From Candidatus Paraprochloron terpiosi LD05 (GTDB lineage: Bacteria; Cyanobacteriota; Cyanobacteriia; Cyanobacteriales; Prochloraceae), in assembly GCA_018141785.1 (NCBI GenBank), contig CP073341.1:2155422-2219421 (forward strand): a DNA stretch of 64,000 nt, given 5' to 3'. Positions 21,101 to 29,332 of the stretch are shown piece after piece. The notes beneath the pieces were generated by a model, which was not told the DNA's origin, did no database searches, and was given only the letters and a program-made list of their open reading frames with translations. A program made the position numbers and the translations under genes. Position 1 is the stretch's first letter; every line of letters begins with the position of its first letter.

Positions 21101-22467
21101 GTCACGATGATTTTGTCCTTGCTATTGCTGTTAGTCCCGACGGGAAGTATATAGTGAGTGGTGGTGGAGATCAAACCTTGCGGTTGTGGGATAGATCCGG
21201 CAAAGCTGTGGGTAAACCCTTTCAGGGACATGAAGCATACGTTTCCACAGTGGCTTTTAGTAGAGACGGAAAGCATATATTTAGCGCTAGTTTAGATAGG
21301 ACAGTGCGTTGGTGGGATCTAGATGGGGATCAGATTGGTCCCCCTTTGGTAGGTCATGAGGGTTGGATCACAACCATCGCCGTTACTCCCTCCAATGACA
21401 TAATTAGTGCTAGTGACGACGGTACCCTGCGGTTGTGGAAACTGGAGGGGCACTTCATCGGTCCTTCCTTTGTCGGACACCAAGGTCCAGTGAGAGGAGT
21501 TGCCTTTAGTCCCGATGGGAAGTATATTGTGAGTGGTAGTGAAGATAGGACCTTGCGGTTGTGGGATAAAGATGGTCAGCCCATCGGCAAGCCTTTTCTG
21601 GGACATCAGGGTGTCGTCCATGGAGTTGCCTTTAGTCCCGATGGGGAGTATATTGTGAGTAGTAGTGAGGATAAGACCTTGCGGTTGTGGGATAAAAACG
21701 GTCAGCCCATCGGCAAGCCTTTTGTGGGACATCGGCGTGCCGTCCATGGAGTTGCCTTTAGTCCCGATGGGGAGTATATTGTGAGTAGTAGTGAGGATAA
21801 GACCTTGCGGTTGTGGGATAAAAACGGTCAGCCCATCGGCAAGCCTTTTGTGGGACATCGGCGTGCCGTCTATGGAGTTGCCTTTAGTCCCGATGGGGAG
21901 TATATTGTGAGTGGTAGTAGAGATAATACTTTGCGGTTGTGGGATAAAGATGGTCAGCCCATCGGCAAACCTTTTCTGGGACATCACCGTGCCGTCTATG
22001 GAGTTGCCTTTAGTCCCGATGGGGAGTATATTGTGAGTGCCAGTGCCGATAGTACTTTGCGGTTGTGGACCCGGGAAGGAAACCAGGTACGTCACACTTT
22101 TGAGGGACATAAAGATATAGTGACCCAGGTAGCTTTTGGCCAGTCAGAGGAGTGGACGTATATTGTCAGTGGCAGTTGGGATAAAACATTGCGGTTGTGG
22201 ACCTTAGAGGGTGAACCCATTGGGAAACCATTTACCCGTCACGAAAACGCAGTTAATGCCATTGCTGTTAGTGCCGATGGAAAACATATCATTAGTGGGA
22301 GTGAAGATCATACCTTGCAAGAATGGAAGTTAGAAAATTGGCGCGATCTCTTAACTATAGGCTGTAACCAACTGCGTTCCCATCCAATGTTATTCCATTT
22401 GTCAGTCCATTCGGAAATAAAAGAGAATGCTATGGCCCGTCAAGTTTGTCAGGAAAGAGTTTGGTAG
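18190..22467 (+). CDS. Caspase-like protease / nSTAND1 NTPase / 14-blade WD40 protein
   Basis: A 1,425-residue NLR-like signalling protein. Residues 1-260 are a peptidase C14 (metacaspase-like) domain with the catalytic His in FFAGHGLLDE (about 102) and Cys in LDCCHSGAL (about 155). An nSTAND1-type NTPase begins at about 267 with CPYKGLESFDF and YFYGR, has Walker A GASGSGKSS at 308-316 and Walker B LVLVVDQFEE near 400. A single membrane-span-like segment at about 705-733 (TIGAAFVGVLAIATVVSTGF) separates it from 14 WD40 repeats (about 800-1395). Repeats 9-11 are almost identical at DNA level (126-bp period). By analogy with bacterial STAND proteins the WD40 fan would sense a ligand and the caspase would act after oligomerisation. 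It is divergent from a two-gene operon (16248-18058) and converges, 8 bp apart, on a CPBP gene. Confidence 0.88.
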   Translation: MSREALVIGINRYPLLKDKVGGKSRHLMKPAADAEAIAQVLEELGNFRVQRFPAVHRDGTWEVDPNPKTRKLPQAKQLKKAIVQLFNPPTSVPDTVLLFFAGHGLLDESGGVREGFLAASDTNPGKNNWGISLYWLRQLLQESPVRQQIIWLDCCHSGALLNFTDADPGVAGKGRDRCFITAARDFEVAYEQLGQAHGVLTSALLPGLNPTNHSSSWVTNYSLVDYINNLLEHERQRPLFHNTGGEILLTGEREKIKQAVLMAGVCPYKGLESFDFNSEDAQYFYGRTALTDELLERVRRSNFLAVMGASGSGKSSLVKAGLLYQLQLGKRLGGSENWRLAIFRPGKRPLSNLAQVFTADSISLLAKGAQGLVELINKVKESRLVLVVDQFEEVFTLTQDEMERERFFQCLLESLELTKDKFCLILTMRANFFGKCAERKYSGLAKKIQDNFIPVTSMTDEELVEAITKPAQKVGLEVERELVQVMLDDVHTPACLPLLQYTLTELWRNRQVNRLTLAEYAKLGRMNGSLRRRADEVYEELTPSEQRLAKQVFLNLTQLGEGTEDTKRQVLKEDLVNEQQSVQLVDSLLQKLVAARLVIISELQGRGSEGQETLTAVEVAHEALIRHWPQLQSWIRENREAIRVERKIEAGAEEWSRNARTESYLLTGARLLEAENYLQDYKELGLLSSLGQEFIARSRQRQRRNHLVKLTIGAAFVGVLAIATVVSTGFAIVAQRARQEAERAMLIERAVGVENLTDTEPVEGLAEAIVLAEESEKKFGQILGEVYHSLFTAVQVNREKDRFIGHETGVMSVAMAPTGDYIASGGRDGTIRLWDLDGKQLNESWVGGEEGISAVAIAPEGDYIASGGEDNKVQLWDRKGNSKVLGEHEDDVLAVAFSPDGRYLVSGSKDKTIRLWTREGNPVGKPFTGHTDYVPAVTFTPDGQSIISGSWDNTIRFWDLQGNQRGKTLEGHDDFVLAIAVSPDGKYIVSGGGDQTLRLWDRSGKAVGKPFQGHEAYVSTVAFSRDGKHIFSASLDRTVRWWDLDGDQIGPPLVGHEGWITTIAVTPSNDIISASDDGTLRLWKLEGHFIGPSFVGHQGPVRGVAFSPDGKYIVSGSEDRTLRLWDKDGQPIGKPFLGHQGVVHGVAFSPDGEYIVSSSEDKTLRLWDKNGQPIGKPFVGHRRAVHGVAFSPDGEYIVSSSEDKTLRLWDKNGQPIGKPFVGHRRAVYGVAFSPDGEYIVSGSRDNTLRLWDKDGQPIGKPFLGHHRAVYGVAFSPDGEYIVSASADSTLRLWTREGNQVRHTFEGHKDIVTQVAFGQSEEWTYIVSGSWDKTLRLWTLEGEPIGKPFTRHENAVNAIAVSADGKHIISGSEDHTLQEWKLENWRDLLTIGCNQLRSHPMLFHLSVHSEIKENAMARQVCQERVW
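21489..22082 (+). repeat. Near-identical tandem WD40-coding repeats, 126-bp period
   Basis: Five consecutive 42-codon units share long identical stretches. GTCCATGGAGTTGCC occurs at 21616 and 21742, and a one-base variant at 21868 and 21994, exactly 126 bp apart. The units starting at 21616 and 21742 are identical over essentially the whole period. The older blades at either end of the fan are well diverged, so this block looks recently amplified or homogenised. Confidence 0.8.
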
Positions 22468-22475
22468 GGGTCGCG

Positions 22476-23276
22476 CTATCTAATAAACATTAAAACAACC
22501 CCAGTACCTAAGAGACAAACAATACCAGCTAAACCAGCTAAAGGTTCTTCACCCAAACCGGTAATCCACTGGTACCCTTTCCCAGTATAACTCATCAACT
22601 GTGTTTGGGCAAGACAAGTTAAACCCCAAACCCAACCTCCATGAAGTCCAGTAGCTAAACCCAAACTCCCCCCGTCTACTAATCTTGCTCCTACTAATAC
22701 CATGCCCATGAGCCAAAGTCCAGGTAATTGAGGTATTGACTTCTTTTGCTCCCAAACTAAGTGTAACAGGGCAAAAATCAGATTGGAAATGACCCCAGCC
22801 ATGACTAAATTATACTCTTCCCTTAGCATATTAAGCAAAAAGCCCCGAAAAACTAACTCTTCCGTGAGACTAATCCAAAGTGCCAGGGCTAGAATAGGAA
22901 GAAAAACAGAAAAGAGACGGTGTCGGTTTTCCCCAAACCACTGGAGCCAACCCAGGAAATATTCTATAGAGAATATCACCCCTAAACCAGCAACACCCAA
23001 AGCAAACCCCACCGTCAGAGAAATAAAGAAACTTGGTGCAGTCTCCAAACCTAAATCTACCCAAGACACTCCCTTTATAGTAGCTCCCAACCACACAAGT
23101 AAAGGTGCCAAGAGATAAAGTCCAGCCAGCAAAGCCAACTTTTCCTTACTTGTTAAAGGTTTGAGAGGATACCATTTTAAAACAAGAGCGAAAGGTAACC
23201 ACAAAAGAAACCAAATCAGAAAAAACCCTGTAACAACAACCCAAGAATTACCACCATTAAAGTAACCCATCATCAC
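22476..23276 (-). CDS. CPBP-family intramembrane protease (CAAX protease-like)
   Basis: Multi-span membrane protein of the CPBP/ABI family (Rce1-like). Three family motifs are present: EELVFRG with the Glu pair at 139-140, the His of FALLHL at 172, and GLHGGWVWG with His 212, which together form the glutamate/histidine active site. About seven hydrophobic segments are visible in 266 residues. Substrates of cyanobacterial members are unknown. The start overlaps the glmM-like stop by 4 bp (ATGA), so the two are translationally coupled. Confidence 0.85.
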   Translation of the reverse strand: MMMGYFNGGNSWVVVTGFFLIWFLLWLPFALVLKWYPLKPLTSKEKLALLAGLYLLAPLLVWLGATIKGVSWVDLGLETAPSFFISLTVGFALGVAGLGVIFSIEYFLGWLQWFGENRHRLFSVFLPILALALWISLTEELVFRGFLLNMLREEYNLVMAGVISNLIFALLHLVWEQKKSIPQLPGLWLMGMVLVGARLVDGGSLGLATGLHGGWVWGLTCLAQTQLMSYTGKGYQWITGLGEEPLAGLAGIVCLLGTGVVLMFIR

Positions 23277-24661
23277 CCCCTTTGCGCCCTTCCCCAGGGC
23301 GAGATAAAATCCTTAAAACTCCCAACCAAATCCTCAGCCAATACTTTACTTTTACCCTCCCCATAAATGCGCAGGATCGGTTCCGTATTAGAAGCTCGAA
23401 TATGAACCCAAGAATCTTCCCGAGTAACGCGCAACCCGTCTTCAGTGGAAATATTCTCATGGGCATATTTTGCTGCTAACCTAGCCAAAATTGCCCCCAC
23501 GTCTGCACTACCTAGGGCCATTTTCTCCTTTATCATAACGTACTGAGGTAAACTACCACGGAGTTGAGCCAAAGATATTTCCTGGTTTGCTAGGTGTTGC
23601 AACAACAAGGCGGTTCCCACCAAAGAATCCCTCCCATAATGGACTTCCGGTAAAATCACCCCCCCATTTCCTTCTCCACCCAAAATCGCTCCCACTGCTT
23701 TCATCTTCTGCACCACGTTCAGTTCTCCCACAGAAGAGCGATATACCTTCATGCCATATTTTTCCGCTACAGTGTCAATGGCCATAGAAGAAGAAAGATT
23801 AGTGACAAAAGGTCCAGAACGAAAACCCCAAAGGAAATCAGCAGCAATCACCTGAGTCAATTCCTCGTTCACATAGGTGCCATTATTATCTACTAAAGCT
23901 AAGCGATCGCCATCAGGATCCACAGCTAAACCCAGATCAGCGCCCTCCTGCACCACCACCTCCCTCAGTTTCTCCAAATGTGCTGCCAAAGGTTCCCCTG
24001 GTCGTTCAAAATTCCCCGACATGGTATGATGAATTTTAACAATTCTTTCTGGAAGAACCCCCAAAGCTTCTAAAAGAGCAGGTATAGCTATACTCCCCAC
24101 AGAGTTAGCTCCATCCACAACGATTTTAAAATTACGAGCCCTAATGGTATCCTTGTGAATATAAGGTAAGGCGAGTATTGCTTCTATATGGTGAGTCAAA
24201 GCATCTCTAACTCTATAATCTCCCACCTTATCATAGGAAGTATAAGGTATATCCTCTTCCCTTTCCACCCATGCTTCTATCAACCTCCAATCTTCAGCAG
24301 AGATAAACTCCCCGGAGCCGTTGAGAAACTTAATTCCATTCCATTCAGGGGGGTTATGGCTTGCTGTGATCATAATACCACCAACTGCCTCATAATAGGG
24401 AACAGCCATAGCAATAGTAGGGGTAGTGACCAGTCCCACATCTATAACCTGCCAGCCCATAGCTTGCAAAAGGGAGGCCATTGCCTTGGACAATATTCTC
24501 CCTGTACTCCGTCCGTCCCTACCGATAACAAAACTACCATTACTATTTTTGTTATGCAAAAAAGCAAAGCCAGTCGCAAAGCCCATAGCTATTTCCAAAT
24601 CTAAACCTTCGCCGTAAATGCCTCGCAGACCAGAGATAGAAACGATAAGTTGTTTTTTCAT
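23273..24661 (-). CDS. glmM: Phosphoglucosamine mutase / phosphohexomutase (GlmM-like)
   Basis: Alpha-D-phosphohexomutase superfamily enzyme interconverting hexosamine- or hexose-6-phosphate and 1-phosphate; likely role is glucosamine-1-phosphate supply for UDP-GlcNAc. The active-site phosphoserine is Ser101 in MITASHNPPEWNG, the metal loop is VDPDGDRLAL at about 247-256, the sugar-specificity loop includes GGEGNGGVILPEV, and the C-terminal phosphate loop is RASNTEPILRIYGEG. The 462-residue length and sequence resemble the archaeal-type phosphoglucosamine mutase group; phosphomannomutase or phosphoglucomutase activity is possible. The glmS gene lies 7 kb away at 31360, also on the minus strand. 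Confidence 0.82.
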   Translation of the reverse strand: MKKQLIVSISGLRGIYGEGLDLEIAMGFATGFAFLHNKNSNGSFVIGRDGRSTGRILSKAMASLLQAMGWQVIDVGLVTTPTIAMAVPYYEAVGGIMITASHNPPEWNGIKFLNGSGEFISAEDWRLIEAWVEREEDIPYTSYDKVGDYRVRDALTHHIEAILALPYIHKDTIRARNFKIVVDGANSVGSIAIPALLEALGVLPERIVKIHHTMSGNFERPGEPLAAHLEKLREVVVQEGADLGLAVDPDGDRLALVDNNGTYVNEELTQVIAADFLWGFRSGPFVTNLSSSMAIDTVAEKYGMKVYRSSVGELNVVQKMKAVGAILGGEGNGGVILPEVHYGRDSLVGTALLLQHLANQEISLAQLRGSLPQYVMIKEKMALGSADVGAILARLAAKYAHENISTEDGLRVTREDSWVHIRASNTEPILRIYGEGKSKVLAEDLVGSFKDFISPWGRAQRG

Positions 24662-24776
24662 AAATAATTTATTTGTTATTTTGATTGAGGTTAACGGCTT
24701 CGTTTATCTTGAAATATTAGGGATTTAGCAGTTTCTCATCTTTACTTTGGGGGCGGGAAAACCCCGCTTTTAAAGG

Positions 24777-25466
24777 TCAACTGCGAACTGCTTCCAGAAT
24801 GCGAGAAAAATAGAAGCTAGTGCTAGTCATACCATCTCGTTTAATGGTAAAACCATGGTTTTGGAGTATATTAATGATATCAGCTTCTCCATGTTGATAA
24901 GCGCGAGTAGCTTTACTAGGTCCAGGAAAAAACTCTCCTATTTTTTTAAGGATACACAAAAGGATTGTTTTGGGAGCAAAACTGAGAATCAAGCGTTTTT
25001 CAGCCAGAGAGGCAAGGTGAGCAATCATTTTAGCCGCGTCTTCCTGGGGATAGTGGATTAAAACATCCAGACAGCATACCGTATGATATTTCCCTGACAA
25101 TGCTTCTAGATCCTGCACCGCAAAAGTGAGATTATCCATCTTTTCCAAAGCCTTGGTAGCTTTTTCCTTTGCTTCCCCTACCATTTTCGCCGAAATATCG
25201 CTTGCAAATACTGTAGCACCCTCTACTGCTAGGGGAATACTGAGACTACCCACACCGCAACCCGCATCACAAATGGACAACTGGTCTAAATTACCATCCG
25301 ACTTCAACCACTCTATAACTGTATCGATGGTTTGCTGATGTCCACTACGGATATCCCGTTGCACCTTATTTACTTCCCCATCGCCGTAAATCCGACGCCA
25401 GCGCTCGAAACCGATCGCGTTAAAATATTCCTTGACAATAGCCTTGTCATCAAATGCGTTAGTCAT
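24777..25466 (-). CDS. chlM: Magnesium-protoporphyrin IX methyltransferase ChlM
   Basis: SAM-dependent methylation of the C13 propionate of Mg-protoporphyrin IX, the step after Mg chelatase. The 229-residue protein has SAM motif I DAGCGVGSLS at 67-76, an acidic ASDIS strand, and the family N-terminal EYFNAIGFERWRRIYGDGEVNKVQ (positions 13-36). The C-terminal AYQHGEADIINILQNHGFT and TSTSFYFSRILEAVR are typical of BchM/ChlM. It is transcribed alone or upstream of glmM (115-bp gap). Confidence 0.95.
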   Translation of the reverse strand: MTNAFDDKAIVKEYFNAIGFERWRRIYGDGEVNKVQRDIRSGHQQTIDTVIEWLKSDGNLDQLSICDAGCGVGSLSIPLAVEGATVFASDISAKMVGEAKEKATKALEKMDNLTFAVQDLEALSGKYHTVCCLDVLIHYPQEDAAKMIAHLASLAEKRLILSFAPKTILLCILKKIGEFFPGPSKATRAYQHGEADIINILQNHGFTIKRDGMTSTSFYFSRILEAVRS

Positions 25467-25687
25467 TAAATTACGATACTAAATAACTGTTCACAGTACA
25501 TTTGGTGATTTTACCAGCATCTTGTAGCTCTAACTGAAATTTTATCCTGCAAACGGCTAAAAAATAGAATTTTTGTAGGCAAGAGGGGTGAACAGCTGGC
25601 GATCGCCATATGATATTATCTTATCATCTAGGAAGAGTTTCACGCAGAGTCGCAGAGAGGAAGAAAGGAGCACTTCCCAGCTATAAT

Positions 25688-26311
25688 ATGACCTACAAAT
25701 ACGACGTATTTCTGAGCTATCGAAATCATGGGCGTTGGCGCGATTGGATAGAATTGCATTTTCTCCCTAACCTTGAACACTACCTTGGGGAGGATCTAGG
25801 ACACTCCATCGTCGATCCAAAAACAAGCCAGCCAAAGATATTTTACGATAAAAACAATCTCTCTGGGGGACAAAGATGGCGTAAGGAGCTGAAAGAAGGA
25901 GTACTTTCATCCCTTGTTCTTGTACCTTTGTTCTCTCGTCAGTATTTCGGTAGCCCCTCGTGCAGGAAAGAACTAGCCTATATGTTAGCTAAAGAAAACC
26001 ATTCTGATATCAGCGGTTTGGTTGTGCCAGTAGTAATACATGATGGGGAAGATTTTCCCAGTATTGTCCAAGAGATCCAGTGGTTAAAATTATCACAATA
26101 TGCTAACGTCCGTATGTTAGAGAACAGTCCTAAAGCTGAGAAACTCTGTGAGAAAATCATGAAATGGACTCCTGAATTAAAAAAGGCTATAATGAAAGCT
26201 CCAACCTATGATACTGCTTGGGAAAATTTGGCAATTACTGACTTGGAGCAAAAATTAACCATGACAACCGAGAGCCAACAAACATCAGTTCCTAGCTTAG
26301 GAGAAGGGTAA
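25688..26311 (+). CDS. TIR-domain protein, first gene of a TIR-KGGVGR operon
   Basis: A 207-residue protein that is mostly a TIR domain: KYDVFLSYRNHGRWRDWIE (strand A and BB-loop start), a conserved LVPLFSRQYFGSPSCRKELAYM with the candidate NADase Glu in CRKELA (about residue 98), then VVPVVIHDGEDFP. Bacterial TIR domains of this type cleave NAD+ or make cyclic ADP-ribose signals. ATG 25688 is preferred over the upstream in-frame codons because YDVFLSYR directly follows it. The stop (TAA 26309-26311) abuts the ATG of the next gene, so the pair is one transcriptional and translational unit. Activity is inferred, not shown. Confidence 0.82.
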   Translation: MTYKYDVFLSYRNHGRWRDWIELHFLPNLEHYLGEDLGHSIVDPKTSQPKIFYDKNNLSGGQRWRKELKEGVLSSLVLVPLFSRQYFGSPSCRKELAYMLAKENHSDISGLVVPVVIHDGEDFPSIVQEIQWLKLSQYANVRMLENSPKAEKLCEKIMKWTPELKKAIMKAPTYDTAWENLAITDLEQKLTMTTESQQTSVPSLGEG

Positions 26312-27292
26312 ATGAGTTCTATTGTTACTTTCTATTCCTACAAAGGTGGTGTGGGTCGAACCATGGCAGTAGCTAATATTGCCATTTTGTTAGCCCAGCT
26401 TGGTTTACGTACCCTGGTAGTGGATTGGGATTTGGAAGCACCAGGAATTGAGCGATATTTTCGGAACTGGCAGACCAAAAGAGATGGTCTTTTAACCTTA
26501 CTCACAGAAGCTGCAAGTACTGTTAACCAAGAATCAAAACCCAATTGGCGAGACTATGTATCTATTATTGACAAAGGATATAAGTGTCCTCTTTCTGTGA
26601 TAACAAGTGGTTACTCAGCGACTAAAAACTATGCTCAGAAGATTTTGAGTTTTGATTGGAATTCATTTTTCCAAAATGCAAACGGGGGAGAATATATTGA
26701 GTCTTTGCGAAACGACTGGTTAGAGGAATTTGACGTTACCCTCATTGACAGTAGAACGGGAATTACTGATTCTGGGGGTATTTGTACTATCCAGCTTCCA
26801 GACATTCTCACCCTTGTTTTTACTACCAATGAACAAAGTTTACAAGGAGCAAAGGATATTGCTTTCAAAGCACAAGCAGCACGTCAGAAGTTAGCCTATG
26901 ATAGAATGCCATTACTTGTATTTCCTCTACCCTCACGGTTCGACGGTCGTACACAGTATAAAGAAGCTAGAGCATGGCTCAAAAAGTTTGCCAAAGAACT
27001 AGACCCTTTTTATCAGGACTGGTTACCAAAAGACTTGACTTCTTTAAACATAATTGAACAAACAAAATTACCATATATTCCTTATTTTAGTTTTGGAGAA
27101 AAATTGCCAGTAGAGATAGAAAGTCCTTCGGATCCCGAGAGTTTAGGACATGCATATAATGTCGCTGCAACACTTATTGGTAGTGACTTCCATGAGGATA
27201 TAGTAATTTCACTATTTATTGAATATGAATTAAACAATATCTTAAAAAAAATAGAAAAAGAATTAGATTTTCTAAATCTAATGAATGAGTAA
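26312..27292 (+). CDS. KGGVGR-motif MinD/ParA-like ATPase, TIR partner
   Basis: A 326-residue SIMIBI-class P-loop ATPase with the variant deviant Walker A YKGGVGRTMAVAN at about 10-22 (R in place of the usual K/S-T pair), followed by VDWDLEAPGIERYF (Walker A' region) and TLIDSRTGITDSGG (Walker B). The KGGVGR subclass is seen next to TIR and other effector genes in predicted conflict systems of bacteria with complex lifestyles. It probably licenses or switches the adjacent TIR protein. C-terminal 80 residues are helical (FIEYELNNILKKIEKELDFL). It begins immediately after the TIR stop codon. Confidence 0.8.
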   Translation: MSSIVTFYSYKGGVGRTMAVANIAILLAQLGLRTLVVDWDLEAPGIERYFRNWQTKRDGLLTLLTEAASTVNQESKPNWRDYVSIIDKGYKCPLSVITSGYSATKNYAQKILSFDWNSFFQNANGGEYIESLRNDWLEEFDVTLIDSRTGITDSGGICTIQLPDILTLVFTTNEQSLQGAKDIAFKAQAARQKLAYDRMPLLVFPLPSRFDGRTQYKEARAWLKKFAKELDPFYQDWLPKDLTSLNIIEQTKLPYIPYFSFGEKLPVEIESPSDPESLGHAYNVAATLIGSDFHEDIVISLFIEYELNNILKKIEKELDFLNLMNE

Positions 27293-27314
27293 AATATCTG
27301 TTTATAAGCCGCTT

Positions 27315-27344
27315 TGTTGGGTTTCGTTCCTCAACCCAACCTAC
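27315..27344. repeat. Right-end fragment of the 78-bp inverted-repeat element
   Basis: TGTTGGGTTTCGTTCCTCAACCCAACCTAC matches the right half of the complete elements at 46059 and 47401, apart from one missing T. Written here only as a fragment; left half absent. Confidence 0.6.
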
Positions 27345-27412
27345 ATTTCTTCTCTTCTCTTCCCCTCTGCGTCCTCTGCGTCTCTGCGGTTCATTTAAAC
27401 AAACGAAATCCA

Positions 27413-28402
27413 ATGAATAAGGTAGACTACTTGCGTATAAGTCTTGTCGATCGCTGTAATTTCCGATGTCAGTATTGCATGCCCAGGGTCGTAGAATGGG
27501 ACTATATTAACAAACAAGAACTCCTCACCAACACAGAAATACTCACCCTCCTAACTCATGTCTTCATACCCCTAGGGTTTAGCAAATTTCGTCTCACGGG
27601 AGGGGAACCCTTACTGCGTCCAGGGGTAGTAAAATTAGTCCAGCAGATAGCTTCCCTACCCCAAACCCAAGACTTAGCCATGACTACCAATGGGGCATTG
27701 CTCCCAGAAATGGCTCAAAACCTTTATAATGCTGGACTAAGGCGGATTAACATTAGCCTGGACTCTCTACAAGCCGAAACTTTTGCTCAAATTATAGGCA
27801 GAAACGGAACCATTTGGTGGGAAAAGACTTGGACCGGAATAAAAGCAGCCCATAAAGTTGGCTTTAACCCTTTGAAACTGAACGTAGTCATCATTCCCGG
27901 ATTGAACGATGGGGAAGTATTAGATTTAGCCGCCTTGACGCGGTCGCGAAACTGGCACGTCCGCTTCATCGAATTCATGCCCATTGGCAATGATGACTTA
28001 TTCAACGGACGTGGGTGGATCCCGTCCGAGGAACTGCGACAAACCATTCGCCATAAGTGGGGGTTAGAAGCCTCCCAGGTGACGGGAAATGGTCCTGCAG
28101 ATGTGTTTCAAATCCCTGGTGCCCAGGGAACTTTGGGCTTTATCTCCCAAATGTCAGAATGCTTTTGTTCTCGCTGCAACCGCATACGCTTGTCTGCGGA
28201 CGGTTGGTTACGTCCTTGTCTGCTGAACGAAACTGGACAAATGGACCTGAAAACTCCTCTCCGTCGAGGAGTGAATCTAGCCACTATCAGAAAGCAGGTG
28301 CAAAAATTATTAGAGATTAAACCAGAGATTAACTTCCAAGAGAGAGATCCAGGAACTAATGGGGGAATTTACAGTCGGACCATGTCTCAAATTGGTGGTT
28401 AG
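27413..28402 (+). CDS. moaA: GTP 3',8-cyclase MoaA (molybdopterin biosynthesis)
   Basis: Radical SAM enzyme converting GTP to 3',8-cyclo-dihydro-GTP, the first step of molybdenum cofactor synthesis. From ATG 27413 the protein has 329 residues. The SAM cluster is C15xxxC19xxC22 ([11 protein letters not shown]), the SAM-binding GGEPLLRPG follows at about 63, and the second [4Fe-4S] cluster is formed by CFCSRC and the later RPCLL cysteine. The conserved double-glycine C-terminus (QIGG) is present. The longer in-frame extension to 27314 translates repeat sequence and is rejected as start. No other moa genes are in the window. Confidence 0.95.
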   Translation: MNKVDYLRISLVDRCNFRCQYCMPRVVEWDYINKQELLTNTEILTLLTHVFIPLGFSKFRLTGGEPLLRPGVVKLVQQIASLPQTQDLAMTTNGALLPEMAQNLYNAGLRRINISLDSLQAETFAQIIGRNGTIWWEKTWTGIKAAHKVGFNPLKLNVVIIPGLNDGEVLDLAALTRSRNWHVRFIEFMPIGNDDLFNGRGWIPSEELRQTIRHKWGLEASQVTGNGPADVFQIPGAQGTLGFISQMSECFCSRCNRIRLSADGWLRPCLLNETGQMDLKTPLRRGVNLATIRKQVQKLLEIKPEINFQERDPGTNGGIYSRTMSQIGG

Positions 28403-28467
28403 GGTTGATTATTGGTCATGTTCAAAAAAACACCAACAACAAACAACCAAGCACCAAGCACCAAAAC

Positions 28468-29076
28468 CTAAGCTTTCCTGGCGTAATACTCAACCACTAA
28501 TAGTTCGTTGATTTGCAGTGCAACCCATTCCCGTTCGATAATACTATTAACTTTACCCATGAGAGTATTCTTATCAAACTCCAGGTGAGAAGGGAGATTA
28601 GCCAAACCGGGATATTCCATATTGCGTTCTACCAAACGGCGAGACTGATCCCGATCCCGCACAGCAATGACGTCTCCTGCACGGCACTGATAGCTGGCGA
28701 TATTAACTACTTTGCCATTTACGGTAATGTGACCGTGATTGACTACCTGACGGGCACCGGGAATAGTTCCTGCCATACCGAGACGAAAGATAGTATTATC
28801 CAGGCGCATTTCCAGCAGTTGTAATAAAGTCTGTCCGGTAGAACCCCGAGCGCGCCTGGCTTTTCGGACGTAGCGAATGAGCTGTTTTTCGCTGACACCG
28901 TAATTAAAGCACAGTTTCTGCTTCTCCTCTAAACGGATAGCATATTCGGAGCGCTTTCTGCGGTTTTGACCGTGTTGACCCGGAGGATAGGCACGACGGG
29001 TACTTTTGCGGGTTAAACCCGGTAGTTCTCCCAGACGACGAACCACATGTAAGCGCGGACCTCTATATCGAGACAT
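28468..29076 (-). CDS. rpsD: 30S ribosomal protein S4
   Basis: Primary 16S rRNA-binding protein S4, 202 residues from ATG 29076 ([20 protein letters not shown]). The S4 N-terminal domain and RNA-binding S4 domain ([38 protein letters not shown]) are complete, and the C-terminus [14 protein letters not shown] is typical of cyanobacteria. As in many cyanobacteria it is a lone gene outside the large ribosomal operons. An upstream in-frame ATG at 29112 does not belong to the family. Confidence 0.98.
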   Translation of the reverse strand: MSRYRGPRLHVVRRLGELPGLTRKSTRRAYPPGQHGQNRRKRSEYAIRLEEKQKLCFNYGVSEKQLIRYVRKARRARGSTGQTLLQLLEMRLDNTIFRLGMAGTIPGARQVVNHGHITVNGKVVNIASYQCRAGDVIAVRDRDQSRRLVERNMEYPGLANLPSHLEFDKNTLMGKVNSIIEREWVALQINELLVVEYYARKA

Positions 29077-29270
29077 AAATTTAGATCCCTCTCCTAGGAA
29101 TGGAAAAATCAAGACCTAATATTATAGCATATACCATGACAGTTTATGGGCTACTATAGGGAGATAGGGGGATGGGGAGATGGGGGGATATTGTCACTAT
29201 ACCTGAGTGAACTGCTATAGTATCATAAAGCAGTTACTATTTAATCTAAAACTTTTTTTTATGCTTAAAA

Positions 29271-29309
29271 ACTTAGGGACTTTAAGCATAAACCTTAAAG
29301 TCCCTAAGT
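29271..29309 (-). terminator. Strong hairpin, probable terminator of cpeBA
   Basis: ACTTAGGGACTTTAAG, loop CATAAAC, then the exact complement CTTAAAGTCCCTAAGT: a perfect 16-bp stem. Read on the minus strand it is followed by TTTTAAGC, consistent with intrinsic termination of the abundant cpeBA message. Confidence 0.7.
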
Positions 29310-29332
29310 ACTCAATGATCTATTGATCCACT

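Noticed and set aside
21319..22110. 263-residue minus-strand ORF opposite the WD40 repeats
   Set aside because: It is an antisense shadow of near-identical repeats; the frame stays open only because of the repeat.
24750..24774. GCGGG/CCCCGC hairpin with a T-run as a terminator for chlM
   Set aside because: The T-run is on the plus strand, opposite to chlM transcription, and the stem is short.
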